DNA of 64,000 nucleotides from Dyella lipolytica (GTDB lineage: Bacteria > Pseudomonadota > Gammaproteobacteria > Xanthomonadales > Rhodanobacteraceae): contig NZ_BSNQ01000003.1 in assembly GCF_030160075.1 (NCBI RefSeq), positions 1,858,328 to 1,922,327 of the forward strand, written 5' to 3'. The notes below the pieces were generated by a model, which was not told the origin of the DNA, did not search any database, and was given only the letters and a program-made list of their open reading frames with translations. The position numbers and the translations under genes were made by a program. The number at the start of each line of letters is the position of its first letter. Position 1 is the stretch's first letter. Of the stretch, positions 10,082-22,213 are shown piece after piece.

Positions 10082-10157
10082 TATCGAAGTCTATGCCGAG
10101 TCCGGCGCTTCCCATGGAATGGCTCAACAGCGCGGTTCCTTCACGTAACGCCGCCGC

Positions 10158-10173
10158 TGGCATGCATTCTGCT
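10158..10173 (+). promoter_or_regulatory. Sigma54 (-24/-12) promoter for glnK-amtB
   Basis: TGGCATGCATTCTGCT matches TGGCAYRNNNNTTGCW with one mismatch and keeps the GG-N10-GC spacing. It ends 38 bases before the glnK ATG, with an AAGGGGA ribosome-binding site at 10195-10201 in between. NtrC/sigma54 control is the known rule for glnK-amtB. Confidence 0.7.
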
Positions 10174-10196
10174 GTATCGCAACAAAGCCGTCCTAA

Positions 10197-11889
<1,693 letters not shown>

Positions 11890-11897
11890 GACCTGAG

Positions 11898-11926
11898 GAG
11901 CCTGTGCGTCGACGGCGCACAGGCTC
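11898..11926 (+). terminator. Hairpin downstream of amtB
   Basis: An 11-bp perfect stem (GAGCCTGTGCG and its complement) with a 7-base loop lies 9 bases after the amtB stop. There is no clear T-run, so it may be a 3' stabilising structure or a weak terminator. Confidence 0.5.
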
Positions 11927-11959
11927 TAAGCTGTTCGCGTGTCATCTGCGAACGAATCC

Positions 11960-12973
11960 ATGGACCCTATTCTCGACCGCGCCACCGCCCGCCTGGCCTG
12001 GACGCGCGCAAGCCTTGGCGACAACACGCTCACCCTGGAACCGGCTTCGGCCGATGCAAGTTTTCGCAGCTACTGGCGCACGCATCACGATGGCCGTAGC
12101 TGGATCGTGATGGACTCGCCCCCGGCGCAGGAAGATCCGCGCCCATGGCTGGTGATCGGCCAACAGCTCGCAGCGGCCGGCCTGCATGTTCCTGCCGTGT
12201 ATGACAAGGATCTGCAGCAAGGCTTCCTGCTCATCGAGGATCTCGGTTCACGCCTGTACTTGTCGGCATTGAATGACGACAACGCGGATGCGCTCTACAG
12301 CAGCGCGATGGATGCGTTGCTGCGCATGCAAGCAAAGATGGACTACCGCGACCTGCCGCCCTTCGACCGCGACGTAGTGATGCGAGGGCTGGAAATCATG
12401 CCGGAATGGTTTCTTGGCCGTCATCTCGGTCACACACCGGATAACAACGAACAGAACGTTTTGAACGCGGCCTTCGACATCGTATGGCGCAACATGCAGG
12501 AACAACCTCGATGCTTCGTTCACCGCGACTTCCATAGCCGCAATCTACTGATCGTCGAGAACAACAGTCCAGGCATCATAGATTTCCAAGGTGCCCTGAA
12601 CGGACCGATCGCCTACGACCTCGCTTCGCTGCTGCGAGACGGCTACATCGCATGGAAGCGCGAACGCGTCGAAGCGTGGGTGGAGTCCTATCGACGGCGA
12701 CTGAAGGAAGCGCGCTTGATCGGCCCCGAGGTCGATCGCAAACACTTTCTGCGTTGGTTCGATCTCACCGGCCTGCATCGCCATATTCGCGTGCTTGGAC
12801 AGTTCTACCGACTCTGGTATCGCGACGGCAAACCCGGATATCTCGCCGACGTGCCTCGTGTTTACCACTACGTAGTTTCCGTCGCGCAAAGTTATCCGGA
12901 GCTGGCCGACTTCGTTGCGCTGCTCGAACGGCATGCGCACGGCCGTGACCTGACACGGGTGGCGAGCGCATGA
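11960..12973 (+). CDS. amgK: N-acetylmuramate/N-acetylglucosamine kinase AmgK
   Basis: 337 aa from the ATG at 11960 (a GTG at 11939 is also in frame). It has an aminoglycoside-phosphotransferase-like fold: the catalytic loop FVHRDFHSRNLLI (Asp190) and the metal-binding IIDFQGALNGPIAYDLASL. AmgK phosphorylates the anomeric carbon of MurNAc, the first step of the recycling bypass that avoids de novo, fosfomycin-sensitive UDP-MurNAc synthesis. The overlap (4 bases) with murU makes the assignment firm. Confidence 0.9.
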   Translation: MDPILDRATARLAWTRASLGDNTLTLEPASADASFRSYWRTHHDGRSWIVMDSPPAQEDPRPWLVIGQQLAAAGLHVPAVYDKDLQQGFLLIEDLGSRLYLSALNDDNADALYSSAMDALLRMQAKMDYRDLPPFDRDVVMRGLEIMPEWFLGRHLGHTPDNNEQNVLNAAFDIVWRNMQEQPRCFVHRDFHSRNLLIVENNSPGIIDFQGALNGPIAYDLASLLRDGYIAWKRERVEAWVESYRRRLKEARLIGPEVDRKHFLRWFDLTGLHRHIRVLGQFYRLWYRDGKPGYLADVPRVYHYVVSVAQSYPELADFVALLERHAHGRDLTRVASA

Positions 12974-13668
12974 GGCATGCCCTGATTTTTGCTGCAGGCC
13001 TGGGCGAGCGTATGCGCCCATTGACCGATCGCACGCCCAAACCGCTGCTTTCGGTTCGCGGCAAGCCGCTCATCGTATGGCATCTGGAAAAGCTCGCCGC
13101 CATCGGCGTGCACTACGTGGTGATCAACACCTCGCATCTCGCCGATCAATTTCCGGAGGCGCTCGGCGACGGCTCACACTGGGGTTTGCGCATCCGCTAT
13201 GCGTATGAAGGCCCCGTTCCATTGGAAACCGGTGGCGGCATGCTCAATGCTCTTCCGCTCTTGGGACCGGAGCCGTTTATCGCGGTCAGTGGCGATGTCT
13301 GGACCGATGCCGACTTCAGCGCGTTGCCTGCCGAACCTGTCGGTGTCGCGCATGTGTTGCTGGTGGATAACCCACCGCATCATGCGCAAGGGGACTTTGC
13401 ACTCGACAACAGGGGATGGTTGCGCAACGAAGGTGAAACGCGGCTGACCTATAGCGGAATCGGCGTATTTCGCCGTGAATTGCTGGATGACTGGCAGGCG
13501 GTGGTTGGCCACAACTCTGGCACCGATGCAAAACCGCCGCGCTTTAAAATGGCGCCGTTGCTACGCGCAGCGATCGATCGTGGCGCGATCAGTGGCAGTC
13601 GCCACAACGGCATCTGGACCGACGTCGGCACGCCCGAACGTCTGAGATCGTTGGACGCCTCCGACTAG
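12970..13668 (+). CDS. murU: N-acetylmuramate-1-phosphate uridylyltransferase MurU
   Basis: 232 aa. The nucleotidyltransferase signature AAGLGERMRPLTDRTPKPLL is at residues ~8-27, with the metal-site segment VSGDVWTD around 106-113. It converts MurNAc-1-P to UDP-MurNAc, completing the AmgK/MurU salvage route described in Pseudomonas. It starts inside the amgK stop. Confidence 0.9.
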   Translation: MRHALIFAAGLGERMRPLTDRTPKPLLSVRGKPLIVWHLEKLAAIGVHYVVINTSHLADQFPEALGDGSHWGLRIRYAYEGPVPLETGGGMLNALPLLGPEPFIAVSGDVWTDADFSALPAEPVGVAHVLLVDNPPHHAQGDFALDNRGWLRNEGETRLTYSGIGVFRRELLDDWQAVVGHNSGTDAKPPRFKMAPLLRAAIDRGAISGSRHNGIWTDVGTPERLRSLDASD

Positions 13669-13700
13669 CTAGTTACGCTTCGCATCGCTTTCAAAAACAG

Positions 13701-13724
13701 AACGGCCCGGATAACCGGGCCGTT
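13701..13724 (-). terminator. Intrinsic terminator of the secDF operon, possibly bidirectional
   Basis: Perfect 10-bp stem AACGGCCCGG / CCGGGCCGTT with loop ATAA between the convergent murU and secF genes. In minus-strand sense it is followed by CTGTTTTTG, an acceptable U-tract. Confidence 0.85.
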
Positions 13725-13751
13725 GCAGTAAACGAAACAAGCGGCGGTCAC

Positions 13752-14717
13752 TCAAGGGCGACGCGCCAGTTCCGGATTCTCTTTGGTCACCGGCATCAGA
13801 TCCTTCTTCGACACACCGAGCCACAACAGCAGCGGGCTGGCCACGAAGATCGACGACAGCGTACCGACCAGAATACCGATCAGCATGGTCACCGCGAAAC
13901 CGTGCACCGAAGGACCGCCGAAGAAAAACAGCGCGGCCATCGCAATGCTGGTGAACAACGACGTGATGATGGTTCGCGACAGCGTGCTGTTGATAGAGCG
14001 GTTGAGAATCTCTTCCGGATCGGCCTTGCGCGAGGAGCGGAACAGTTCGCGGATACGGTCGAACACCACCACCTTGTCGTTGATCGAATAACCAATCACC
14101 GCCAGCACCGAAGCCAGCACGGTAAGGTCGAATTCGCGCTGCACCAGCGAGATCACGCCAAGCGTCACCAGCACGTCGTGCACTTCGGTAGCCAGTGCGG
14201 CGATCGCGAAGCGGCGCTCGAAGCGAATCCACAGATAGATGCCGATGCCGATGATCACGAAGATCGCTGCCGTGACGCCGTCACTGCGCAGCTGCTCGCC
14301 CACCTGCGGGCCTACATAGTTGCGGCCGGCGATCTTGGCATCGGGACGCGAGGCCTGCAGCGCCTTGCCGACGTCGGCGGCAATCACGTCCAGATTCGGC
14401 GATTGGCCCGTCTGCATCGCGTAGTGCGTGTCGTCCTTGGGCTGAAAACGGAGCGACACCTGCCGGGTACCGCCAACGCTCTGAACGACCGCGTTCTCGA
14501 TACCGCCCTTTTCCAAAGCGCTGCGCACATCCTCGACCGATACCGGCTGGTCATAGCCGACATCAATGCTGACGCCACCTGTGAAATCCAAACCGTAGTT
14601 CAGACTGCGCGTAGCGAGCAGTGCAATAGAGGCAACCATCAGCAAGATGGCGATGCCGACGCTGATCTTCCTCAGGCCGAGGAAGTGGACGTTGCTGTTG
14701 TGGCTAAAAATTTCCAT
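13752..14717 (-). CDS. secF: Protein translocase subunit SecF
   Basis: 321 aa with six predicted membrane segments, the first at ~17-37, and the family motif LNYGLDFTGGVSIDV just after it. The C-terminal membrane domain has VIGYSINDKVVVFDRIRE and SRTIITSLFTSIAMAALFFFGGPSVHGFAVTMLIGILVGTLSSIF. SecDF uses the proton gradient to help complete Sec-dependent secretion. It lies 12 bases behind secD. Confidence 0.97.
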   Translation of the reverse strand: MEIFSHNSNVHFLGLRKISVGIAILLMVASIALLATRSLNYGLDFTGGVSIDVGYDQPVSVEDVRSALEKGGIENAVVQSVGGTRQVSLRFQPKDDTHYAMQTGQSPNLDVIAADVGKALQASRPDAKIAGRNYVGPQVGEQLRSDGVTAAIFVIIGIGIYLWIRFERRFAIAALATEVHDVLVTLGVISLVQREFDLTVLASVLAVIGYSINDKVVVFDRIRELFRSSRKADPEEILNRSINSTLSRTIITSLFTSIAMAALFFFGGPSVHGFAVTMLIGILVGTLSSIFVASPLLLWLGVSKKDLMPVTKENPELARRP

Positions 14718-14729
14718 ATGCTTCCCCGA

Positions 14730-16631
14730 TTACACCGACAGCGTCTTGAGCTTGCGGCCGCCGTGAATCAGCGCGGTGATGGCGTGGGTTACCGTGACCG
14801 AGGTGAACATCGAGGTCAGGATACCGATCAGCAACGTGACGCCGAACCCCTTGATCGGGCCGGAGCCCATCGTGGTCAGCGCCAGCGCGGCGATAAGATG
14901 GGTGACGTTGGCGTCGAGAATGGTGGCCCACGCCTTTTCATAACCGGCGCGGATCGCGGCAAGCGGCGTCGAGCCGTTGCGCAATTCTTCACGCACGCGT
15001 TCGCAGATCAGCACGTTGGCGTCGATTGCCATACCCAGCGTCAGCACGATACCGGCGATACCCGGCATGGTCAGCGTGACGCCGATCATCGACATCACCG
15101 CTACCAGGATCACCAAGTTGAAGAACAGCGCCACGTCCGCCACCAGGCCGAACAGCTTGTAGTAGATCGCGGCAGCCAGCAGCACCAAGCCGAGGCCCAG
15201 CAGCACCGCCTTCAAGCCCTTGTCGATATTGTCCTGGCCCATGCTGGGACCGATCACACCTTCCTGCACGATATCCATCTGTGCTGCCAACGAGCCGCCG
15301 CGCAGCAGCAGGGCCAGTTCGGAGGCTTCCTTGTTGCTGCCCAGGCCGGTGGTCTGGAATTTGTTGCTGAACACGCCGTTGATGCTGGCGTAGTTGATCA
15401 CGGTGTAAGTGGTCTTCGGCGTGCGCACTTCCTTGCCGTCGACGACCTTGGTGTCGGTGGTGCGTTCGACATACACCACGGCCATCGGCTTGCCGACGTT
15501 GTCGCGTGTGAAGTCCAGCATCTTGGCGGCGCCCGCAGAGTTCAGCGTCACGCTGACCATGGGCGAACCGGTCTGCGAGTCGTTGCCGGAAGAAGCGTCC
15601 ACCAACTCATCGCCGCTGGCGATAACGGATTTGCTGACCAGATAAGGACCGCGCGGGTCGCCCTCACGACCAGGATAAAGATGCGCATCCGGCGGGATAT
15701 TGCCGGTCTTCACTGCATCCTGCACAGCCGGATCGCGCCCGTCGCCAATGCCGGCCACGTATTGCAGCGTGGCGGTAGCGCCGATCACCTTCTTCGCTTC
15801 CGCGGGATCCTGCACACCTGCCAGCTCAACCGAAATATGGTCTTCGCCCTGCACCTGGATTACCGGCTCGGACACGCCCAGTGCATTGATGCGGTTGCTC
15901 AGCGTCGCCAGGTTCTGTCGGATTGCGCTGGTTGCGAGATCGCGTAGCTTGTTCGGCTTGATCACGGCGTTGAGCACGTAGCGGTCGCCGGTGTTTGCTC
16001 CGTCAGAGACGCTGAGATCGGTGTACTCCGTGGCGATCGCGTCGCTGGCCGCCGAGCGATCCGCCGCGGAACCGAGCACCACATTCACGCCCTGCCCGCG
16101 CGTGGCGTTGCGCGCCACCGAAATGAACGAGATCTTCTTGTCCTTCAGCAGCGAGGTGATGTCTTGGGTGTAGCGGATTTCCTGCTTGTCGACCACGTCG
16201 TTCTGGTCCACCGCCATCAGGAAGCGCACACCACCTTGCAGGTCCAGGCCAAGCGGCATCGGACGAGCGCCGATGGCACTGAGCCAGGCCGGTACGGTCG
16301 ACTGCAGGTTGAAGGCTTCGGCGTATTCGTCGCCCAGCGCCTGTTTCAAGGCATCCGCCGCGCTCTTCTGCAAATCGCCGTTGGCGAAGCCGATCAGCAC
16401 GTAGTCACCGCGACTCACATCATGCTTGAGGCTCTGATCGATGAAGGGGATCTTGGCACTTTGCAGCGTAGCGGCGATCTTCTGCTGCAACGCCTGGTCG
16501 ACTGGCGCACTGTGGCTCGCCGAGACCTGCACCGCCGGTTTGGGCGGATACAAATTCGGCAGCGCGTACAGAGTGCCTAGCACCAGTACGATGGCGACCA
16601 GGAAGTATCTCCAGCGTGGAAAATCACTCAT
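14730..16631 (-). CDS. secD: Protein translocase subunit SecD
   Basis: 633 aa from the ATG at 16631 (MSDFPRWRYF, the usual SecD beginning); an in-frame ATG at 16640 adds three residues. The P1 periplasmic region contains LGLDLQGGVRFLMAVD, and the C-terminal membrane part has GIAGIVLTLGMAIDANVLICERVREELR and GFGVTLLIGILTSMFTSVTVTHAI. It works with SecF and YajC as the accessory translocase. Confidence 0.97.
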   Translation of the reverse strand: MSDFPRWRYFLVAIVLVLGTLYALPNLYPPKPAVQVSASHSAPVDQALQQKIAATLQSAKIPFIDQSLKHDVSRGDYVLIGFANGDLQKSAADALKQALGDEYAEAFNLQSTVPAWLSAIGARPMPLGLDLQGGVRFLMAVDQNDVVDKQEIRYTQDITSLLKDKKISFISVARNATRGQGVNVVLGSAADRSAASDAIATEYTDLSVSDGANTGDRYVLNAVIKPNKLRDLATSAIRQNLATLSNRINALGVSEPVIQVQGEDHISVELAGVQDPAEAKKVIGATATLQYVAGIGDGRDPAVQDAVKTGNIPPDAHLYPGREGDPRGPYLVSKSVIASGDELVDASSGNDSQTGSPMVSVTLNSAGAAKMLDFTRDNVGKPMAVVYVERTTDTKVVDGKEVRTPKTTYTVINYASINGVFSNKFQTTGLGSNKEASELALLLRGGSLAAQMDIVQEGVIGPSMGQDNIDKGLKAVLLGLGLVLLAAAIYYKLFGLVADVALFFNLVILVAVMSMIGVTLTMPGIAGIVLTLGMAIDANVLICERVREELRNGSTPLAAIRAGYEKAWATILDANVTHLIAALALTTMGSGPIKGFGVTLLIGILTSMFTSVTVTHAITALIHGGRKLKTLSV

Positions 16632-16713
16632 GCCTTGCATCCGTAAAAGCCGCGGGACTAGACCGCGGTAGCGAGAATTGATGGAGGAAAAACCGGCCCG
16701 CGCAGCGGAACGG

Positions 16714-17046
16714 TCAGGACGACTTCAGCGTGCCTTTCGGCAGCACCTGCTGGACAGCGCTTTTCTGCAGCTTGATCTTCACGTTCGGCGCAATCTCCAT
16801 CGTGATGAAGGTGTCGCCCACGTCATCGACACGGCCGGCAATACCACCGTTGCTGACCACCTCGTCGCCCTTGGCCAGACCCGACATCAGTTGACGATGT
16901 TCCTTTTGCCGCTTCATCTGCGGACGGATCATCATGAAATACATCAGGCCGAACAGCACGACCATCATGAGGATCATGGAAAGGCCGCCATTGGCCGCGG
17001 CACCCGGCGCCGCCTGCGCCAGCACGAAAGTGGTCGGAAAATTCAT
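16714..17046 (-). CDS. yajC: Preprotein translocase subunit YajC
   Basis: 110 aa. I chose the ATG at 17046 (MNFPTTFVLAQAAPG) rather than a TTG 15 bases upstream; GGGACGAG precedes it. One membrane segment (~23-43, SMILMMVVLFGLMYFMMIRPQ) is followed by the conserved KRQKEHRQLMSGLAKGDEVVSNGGIAGRV. YajC associates with SecDF. Confidence 0.95.
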   Translation of the reverse strand: MNFPTTFVLAQAAPGAAANGGLSMILMMVVLFGLMYFMMIRPQMKRQKEHRQLMSGLAKGDEVVSNGGIAGRVDDVGDTFITMEIAPNVKIKLQKSAVQQVLPKGTLKSS

Positions 17047-17145
17047 CAGCTCGTCCCGCAAGTTATGGCCGCAGCAGGAATTTTCGCTGCGTGCCCAATA
17101 AAAGACCTTGGATTATGCCATGAGTTATGGCCTTTTGCGTTCGCC

Positions 17146-17168
17146 TCCTCTCCCCTTTGGGGAGAGGA
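17146..17168. repeat. REP-like palindrome, copy 1
   Basis: Perfect 10-bp stem TCCTCTCCCC / GGGGAGAGGA with a TTT loop, between yajC and tgt. Together with the copy at 17256-17280 it forms a head-to-head pair; the flanks GAGGTGAGGGG and CCCCTCACCCCCTC are also inverted. Confidence 0.8.
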
Positions 17169-17247
17169 TTGAGGTGAGGGGTCACGGCTTGCTCCGAGGC
17201 CTCAGCCGAAGCGCGCTCCGAATCAACTTGCAACGCAAGATTGCCCC

Positions 17248-18426
<1,179 letters not shown>

Positions 18427-18434
18427 TCATGCTC

Positions 18435-18455
18435 CCTCTCCCCAAAGGGGAGAGG
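18435..18455. repeat. REP-like palindrome, copy 3, between queA and tgt
   Basis: 9-bp perfect stem CCTCTCCCC / GGGGAGAGG with loop AAA, same core as the other copies, in the 65-base queA-tgt spacer of one operon. Confidence 0.75.
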
Positions 18456-18464
18456 AAGAAAAAG

Positions 18465-19535
18465 CTAAGTACCCTGCGGCAAGATCAGCATCGCGTCGCC
18501 ATAGGAGAAGAAGCGATAGCGCCGCTGCACTGCATGCTGATAGGCCCCAAGGATGAACTCTCGCCCGGCCAGGGCGGAGACCAGCATCAACAAGGTCGAC
18601 TGCGGTAGATGGAAGTTGGTGATCAGTCCATCGATGCTGGTGATGCGGTAGCCCGGAAAGATAAAAATCTGCGTTTCGCCGGCAAACGGACGCAACATGC
18701 CATCCACGGTCGCGCTCTCCAGCGCACGCACCACGGTGGTACCCACGGCGATCACCCGCCCGCCTGCACGGCGGGTGCGATGAATCTGGTCCACCAGCCC
18801 CGCGCCGACGTTGAGCCATTCGCGATGCATCTGATGATGAGCAAGATCTTCGGTGCGCACCGGCTGAAACGTGCCGGCGCCAACGTGCAGCGTTACATAA
18901 CCGAAGTCCACGCCTTTGTCGCGCAATTGCGTCAGCATGTGGTCGTCGAAATGCAGCCCTGCGGTCGGCGCGGCTACCGCGCCGGGTTCGCGCGCATAGA
19001 TCGTCTGGTAACGCTCCATATCGCTGGCATCCGCATGCCTCGCGATATACGGCGGCAGCGGCATCTCGCCAAGCCTGAGCAGCAAACGCTCGAGCGGTTC
19101 GGGCGATTCAAAACGAAGATGGAAAAAACTCTCGTCGCGCCCAAGCACGGTGGCATGACTTCCATCCGCCAGCACGATCACGCTGCCGGTGCGCGGCTTC
19201 TTGCTTACGCCGAGTTGCACGGTGGCTTCATGCGCACCGGTCACGCGTTCGATCAGAATCTCCACCGCCCCGCCACTCGGCTTGTGTCCGTACAACCGCG
19301 CCGGCAATACGCGCGTGTCGTTGAACACCAGCAGATCGCCCTTGCGCAGGAAGGATGGCAGTTCGCGGAACATACGGTCCTGCCAGGTGCGTACGGGCAC
19401 GTCGAGCAGCAGCAGTCGACTCGCGCTGCGTTCGGCCAGCGGCGCCTGGGCGATCAGTTCGGGCGGCAGTTCGAAGTGGAAGTCGGACTTCTTCAAGGCG
19501 AGGTCGTCATGCGGTAACGGGGCATTATCCCGCAA
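18465..19535 (-). CDS. queA: tRNA preQ1(34) S-adenosylmethionine ribosyltransferase-isomerase QueA
   Basis: Adds the epoxycyclopentane of queuosine from SAM. Seen: [24 protein letters not shown] at the N-terminus, [50 protein letters not shown] and [22 protein letters not shown]. The start is uncertain. The outermost frame begins with TTG at 19535 (356 aa), while a TTG at 19496 would give the more usual MKKSDFHF start (343 aa). It heads the queA-tgt-yajC-secD-secF series. Confidence 0.94.
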   Translation of the reverse strand: MRDNAPLPHDDLALKKSDFHFELPPELIAQAPLAERSASRLLLLDVPVRTWQDRMFRELPSFLRKGDLLVFNDTRVLPARLYGHKPSGGAVEILIERVTGAHEATVQLGVSKKPRTGSVIVLADGSHATVLGRDESFFHLRFESPEPLERLLLRLGEMPLPPYIARHADASDMERYQTIYAREPGAVAAPTAGLHFDDHMLTQLRDKGVDFGYVTLHVGAGTFQPVRTEDLAHHQMHREWLNVGAGLVDQIHRTRRAGGRVIAVGTTVVRALESATVDGMLRPFAGETQIFIFPGYRITSIDGLITNFHLPQSTLLMLVSALAGREFILGAYQHAVQRRYRFFSYGDAMLILPQGT

Positions 19536-19568
19536 GAAACACCGCGTGTCCCTGCCGCATGGCTTTCG

Positions 19569-20171
19569 TTACAACCAACCCTTCTGCCGCGCCAGCCGAT
19601 AGGCCTCGATGCGATTGGCCGCTCCCAGCTTGCCGATGGCTTCGGAAAGATAATTGCGCACCGTGCCATGCGAAAGATTGAGTTTCGTCGCGATGTCGCT
19701 GGCCGATTGTCCCTCGCCTGCCAGGCGGAGTACCTGGCGTTCGCGATCGTTGAGCGGATCGGCCTCGGACCAGGCCTCCAATGCCAGCTGTGGATCGATG
19801 GAACGACCGCCGCGATGCACTGTGCGCAAGGCTTCGGCAAGATTCTCCGCCGGCGCGTCTTTCAACAGATAGCCCGATACCCCAGCGTCCAGTGCACGAC
19901 GAAGAAAGCCGGGACGTGCAAAAGTGGTCACGATGATGGTCTTCACCGGCAATTCGTGACGATGAATGCGCTGCACCAGTTCGAGCCCGGTGATGCCAGG
20001 CATTTCGATGTCGGTCACCAAGACATCCGGTTTCAACCGCTGCACGTCGCGCCAGGCCGCTTCGCCGTCGGGCGCGGAGCCAAGCACTTCGATATCCGAT
20101 TCGAGATTCAGCAAGGCCGACAGCGCACCGCGCACCATCGCCTGGTCTTCGGCCAGCAGAACGCGGATCAT
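19569..20171 (-). CDS. NarL/DesR-family response regulator
   Basis: 200 aa from the ATG at 20171. The receiver domain (1-120) has the acidic pair ED at 8-9, the phospho-acceptor Asp54 (LVTDIEMPG) and Lys in YLLKDAP. The C-terminal LuxR-type HTH is at ~135-195 (LNDRERQVLRLAGEGQSASDIATKLNLSHGTVRNYLSEAIGKL). It overlaps its sensor kinase gene by 4 bases and probably controls the adjacent ABC exporter. Confidence 0.93.
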   Translation of the reverse strand: MIRVLLAEDQAMVRGALSALLNLESDIEVLGSAPDGEAAWRDVQRLKPDVLVTDIEMPGITGLELVQRIHRHELPVKTIIVTTFARPGFLRRALDAGVSGYLLKDAPAENLAEALRTVHRGGRSIDPQLALEAWSEADPLNDRERQVLRLAGEGQSASDIATKLNLSHGTVRNYLSEAIGKLGAANRIEAYRLARQKGWL

Positions 20172-21373
20172 GCAAAGCTCCGCGTATAACCATCTTGCGA
20201 CGCCGGCGGCGTAGGTTCGGCGGGCGTTCGCGAAGCCTCTTGCTGCACGCGTAGTGGGACACTTACCAGCAGTCGCGTACCGCGATGCGGCGGTGAATCG
20301 ATCTGCATTTGGCCGCCGAGTGCGCGTACACGTTCGCACATTCCGCTCACCCCATTGCCATGCGCGGAAAGTCCGCCGCGTCCGTTATCGCTGATCTGCA
20401 TTTCAAGTTTTTCCGCTGTACGCACAAAACGCACGCTCGCCTCGGAGGCGACCGCGTGCCGATGAATGTTGGTAGTGGCTTCGCGAATGACCAGCGCCAA
20501 GGCACGCTCGACATCCAGAGGAAGCGAATCCGGTAGGTTGCCGTAATCCAGATGCACGGCTGAGGATTCCAGTAGCAATCGTGCCGAGGCGAGTTCCGCG
20601 GCAAGATCGGTGGAACGAATACCGGTCACCGCTGCGCGTACTTCAGCCAAAGCATGTCGCGCCACACGCTCTGCTTCTTCCAGCTCGCGTCGCGCCGCTT
20701 CGCTGTCGCGATCGAACAGTTTGCGTGACAGTTCCAGCTTCAAGGTAATCAATGACAGTGTGTGGCCGAGCAAATCGTGCAGGTCTCGTCCGATGCGCTC
20801 ACGCTCAGCAGTTGCTGCAAGCCGGCGCACTTCCTCGTGCGAAAGTTGCAGCTCTGCGTCTTTCTGATCACTCATCTTCTCGGCGGCAGTGACCATGCCG
20901 ATGATGAACGTCATCAATGGAATCGATACCACCGCCTGCCATGCGTAATGCAGCAGCCACGCCTCCATCAGGCACGTAAGATTGAGTGCCAGCAGGGTTG
21001 CCATGTAGGTGCGAAAGCCCAAGAGGCAACCGCGCAGCATGACGCAGCCAAATACGAAATACGTAAGACCGCTGGGATACCAGGGCATCAACGCCAAGGC
21101 GAGCGCGATCATGGCGAGTGCATAGACCTGTGTGCTCTTTCGCGAAGCCACACAACACTTGGCATAGAGCAGCAGAAAGATCGGATAGCTCAGCAGCGTG
21201 AACAACGCCCACGTCCACGTGTAGTGGTCGAAGATGGGCGTGACGAACACCCATACCGACCACAGCAAATGAACGGCATCGACCCACGGCGACTTGCCCT
21301 TGCGCACACTTTGGGCGGCGTAAGAGTCGGGCGCCGGCGTAAACCAGTTACGAATCGATGAAATCATGGTCAT
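20168..21373 (-). CDS. DesK-like sensor histidine kinase (HisKA_3)
   Basis: 401 aa. Several hydrophobic segments occupy ~35-165, followed by a short coiled linker and the HisKA_3 motif RERIGRDLHDLLGHTLSLITLKLEL with phospho-acceptor His199. An HATPase domain follows (REATTNIHRHAVASEA, ISDNGRGG, GNGVSGMCERVRALGG). This layout matches DesK/LnrJ-type membrane-sensing kinases. It sits 42 bases behind the ABC permease gene. The C-terminal ~30 residues form a Pro/Thr-rich tail. Confidence 0.9.
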   Translation of the reverse strand: MTMISSIRNWFTPAPDSYAAQSVRKGKSPWVDAVHLLWSVWVFVTPIFDHYTWTWALFTLLSYPIFLLLYAKCCVASRKSTQVYALAMIALALALMPWYPSGLTYFVFGCVMLRGCLLGFRTYMATLLALNLTCLMEAWLLHYAWQAVVSIPLMTFIIGMVTAAEKMSDQKDAELQLSHEEVRRLAATAERERIGRDLHDLLGHTLSLITLKLELSRKLFDRDSEAARRELEEAERVARHALAEVRAAVTGIRSTDLAAELASARLLLESSAVHLDYGNLPDSLPLDVERALALVIREATTNIHRHAVASEASVRFVRTAEKLEMQISDNGRGGLSAHGNGVSGMCERVRALGGQMQIDSPPHRGTRLLVSVPLRVQQEASRTPAEPTPPASQDGYTRSFA

Positions 21374-21415
21374 GGCTCATCCCCACGCCGACAGCCTTCC
21401 AGATCGCATCGTACT

Positions 21416-22213
21416 TCAACCGTAGCGCCGCAGTCGGCGAGCGGCGATCACAAAGAAAACCACTGCGAAACCGACCAGTATTCCGACATGCTCCACCAAG
21501 CCGGCATGTTCGAGACCCAGCGCAGCCAGCCCCAACTGATGCAGGTGATAGCTCGGCCAGATCGGCGCTATCTGTTGCAACACCTTAGGTAGCAGGTTGA
21601 TGGGAATCCACAGACCGGAAAGGAACGACATCGGCAGATAGATCAGGTTGAGCATGCCGGGCGCGCCCTGCCCCTTGATAAACGTGCCAACCAGCATGCC
21701 GAGCGCACAGAACGGCAACACACCTAGCACACCCGTCAGCAATAGCAGCCCAGCCTGTTGCGCAGTAAGCGTGACATGCGCCAGCACCAAGCCCATCGCC
21801 AGCAACAGCAGAATCACTATCGCAGCCGCCAACATCGCCATCAGCATCTTGCCTAGCAGATAGGCCCCGGGCGGCATCGGCAATGCGCGTTTGTAGGTAA
21901 GCAGGCCGCCATCGCGTTCCAGCGCCAATGACACGCCGAAACCGAACAATCCGGGACTCATCACACCAAACACGCCATAACTGACCAACAGGTAGCGTGC
22001 GGCATCCGCGCCTTCGGATCGACCCATCACGATGCCGAACAGCAGATAGAACATGGTCGGAAACAACATGATGGGAAGCATGAAGCCTGGGTTGCGCATG
22101 TAACGCACGCATTCGCTGCGCGCCTCGGCTAGATAGGCGCCGAATACGCGCTTGGTGCCCATGCGTGGGGAAGCCATCGTCGTGGTTGATGCGGTGGTCG
22201 TGACGGCGTTCAT
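21416..22213 (-). CDS. ABC-2 type transporter permease
   Basis: 265 aa with about six hydrophobic segments (~45-62, 78-97, 120-145, 155-178, 185-205, 238-258) and an N-terminal cytosolic stretch, as in ABC2_membrane permeases. A single base is shared with the ATPase stop/start (TAATG at 22211-22215). It probably exports a lipid-like or antimicrobial compound, as do related DesKR/LnrJK-linked pumps; that is inference. Confidence 0.88.
   Translation of the reverse strand: MNAVTTTASTTTMASPRMGTKRVFGAYLAEARSECVRYMRNPGFMLPIMLFPTMFYLLFGIVMGRSEGADAARYLLVSYGVFGVMSPGLFGFGVSLALERDGGLLTYKRALPMPPGAYLLGKMLMAMLAAAIVILLLLAMGLVLAHVTLTAQQAGLLLLTGVLGVLPFCALGMLVGTFIKGQGAPGMLNLIYLPMSFLSGLWIPINLLPKVLQQIAPIWPSYHLHQLGLAALGLEHAGLVEHVGILVGFAVVFFVIAARRLRRYG

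Noticed and set aside
13902-15947. 681-codon open frame on the plus strand opposite secF/secD
   Set aside because: It is fully antisense to two strongly conserved genes and its translation is His/Gln/Arg-rich, as expected from the complement of GC-rich codons.
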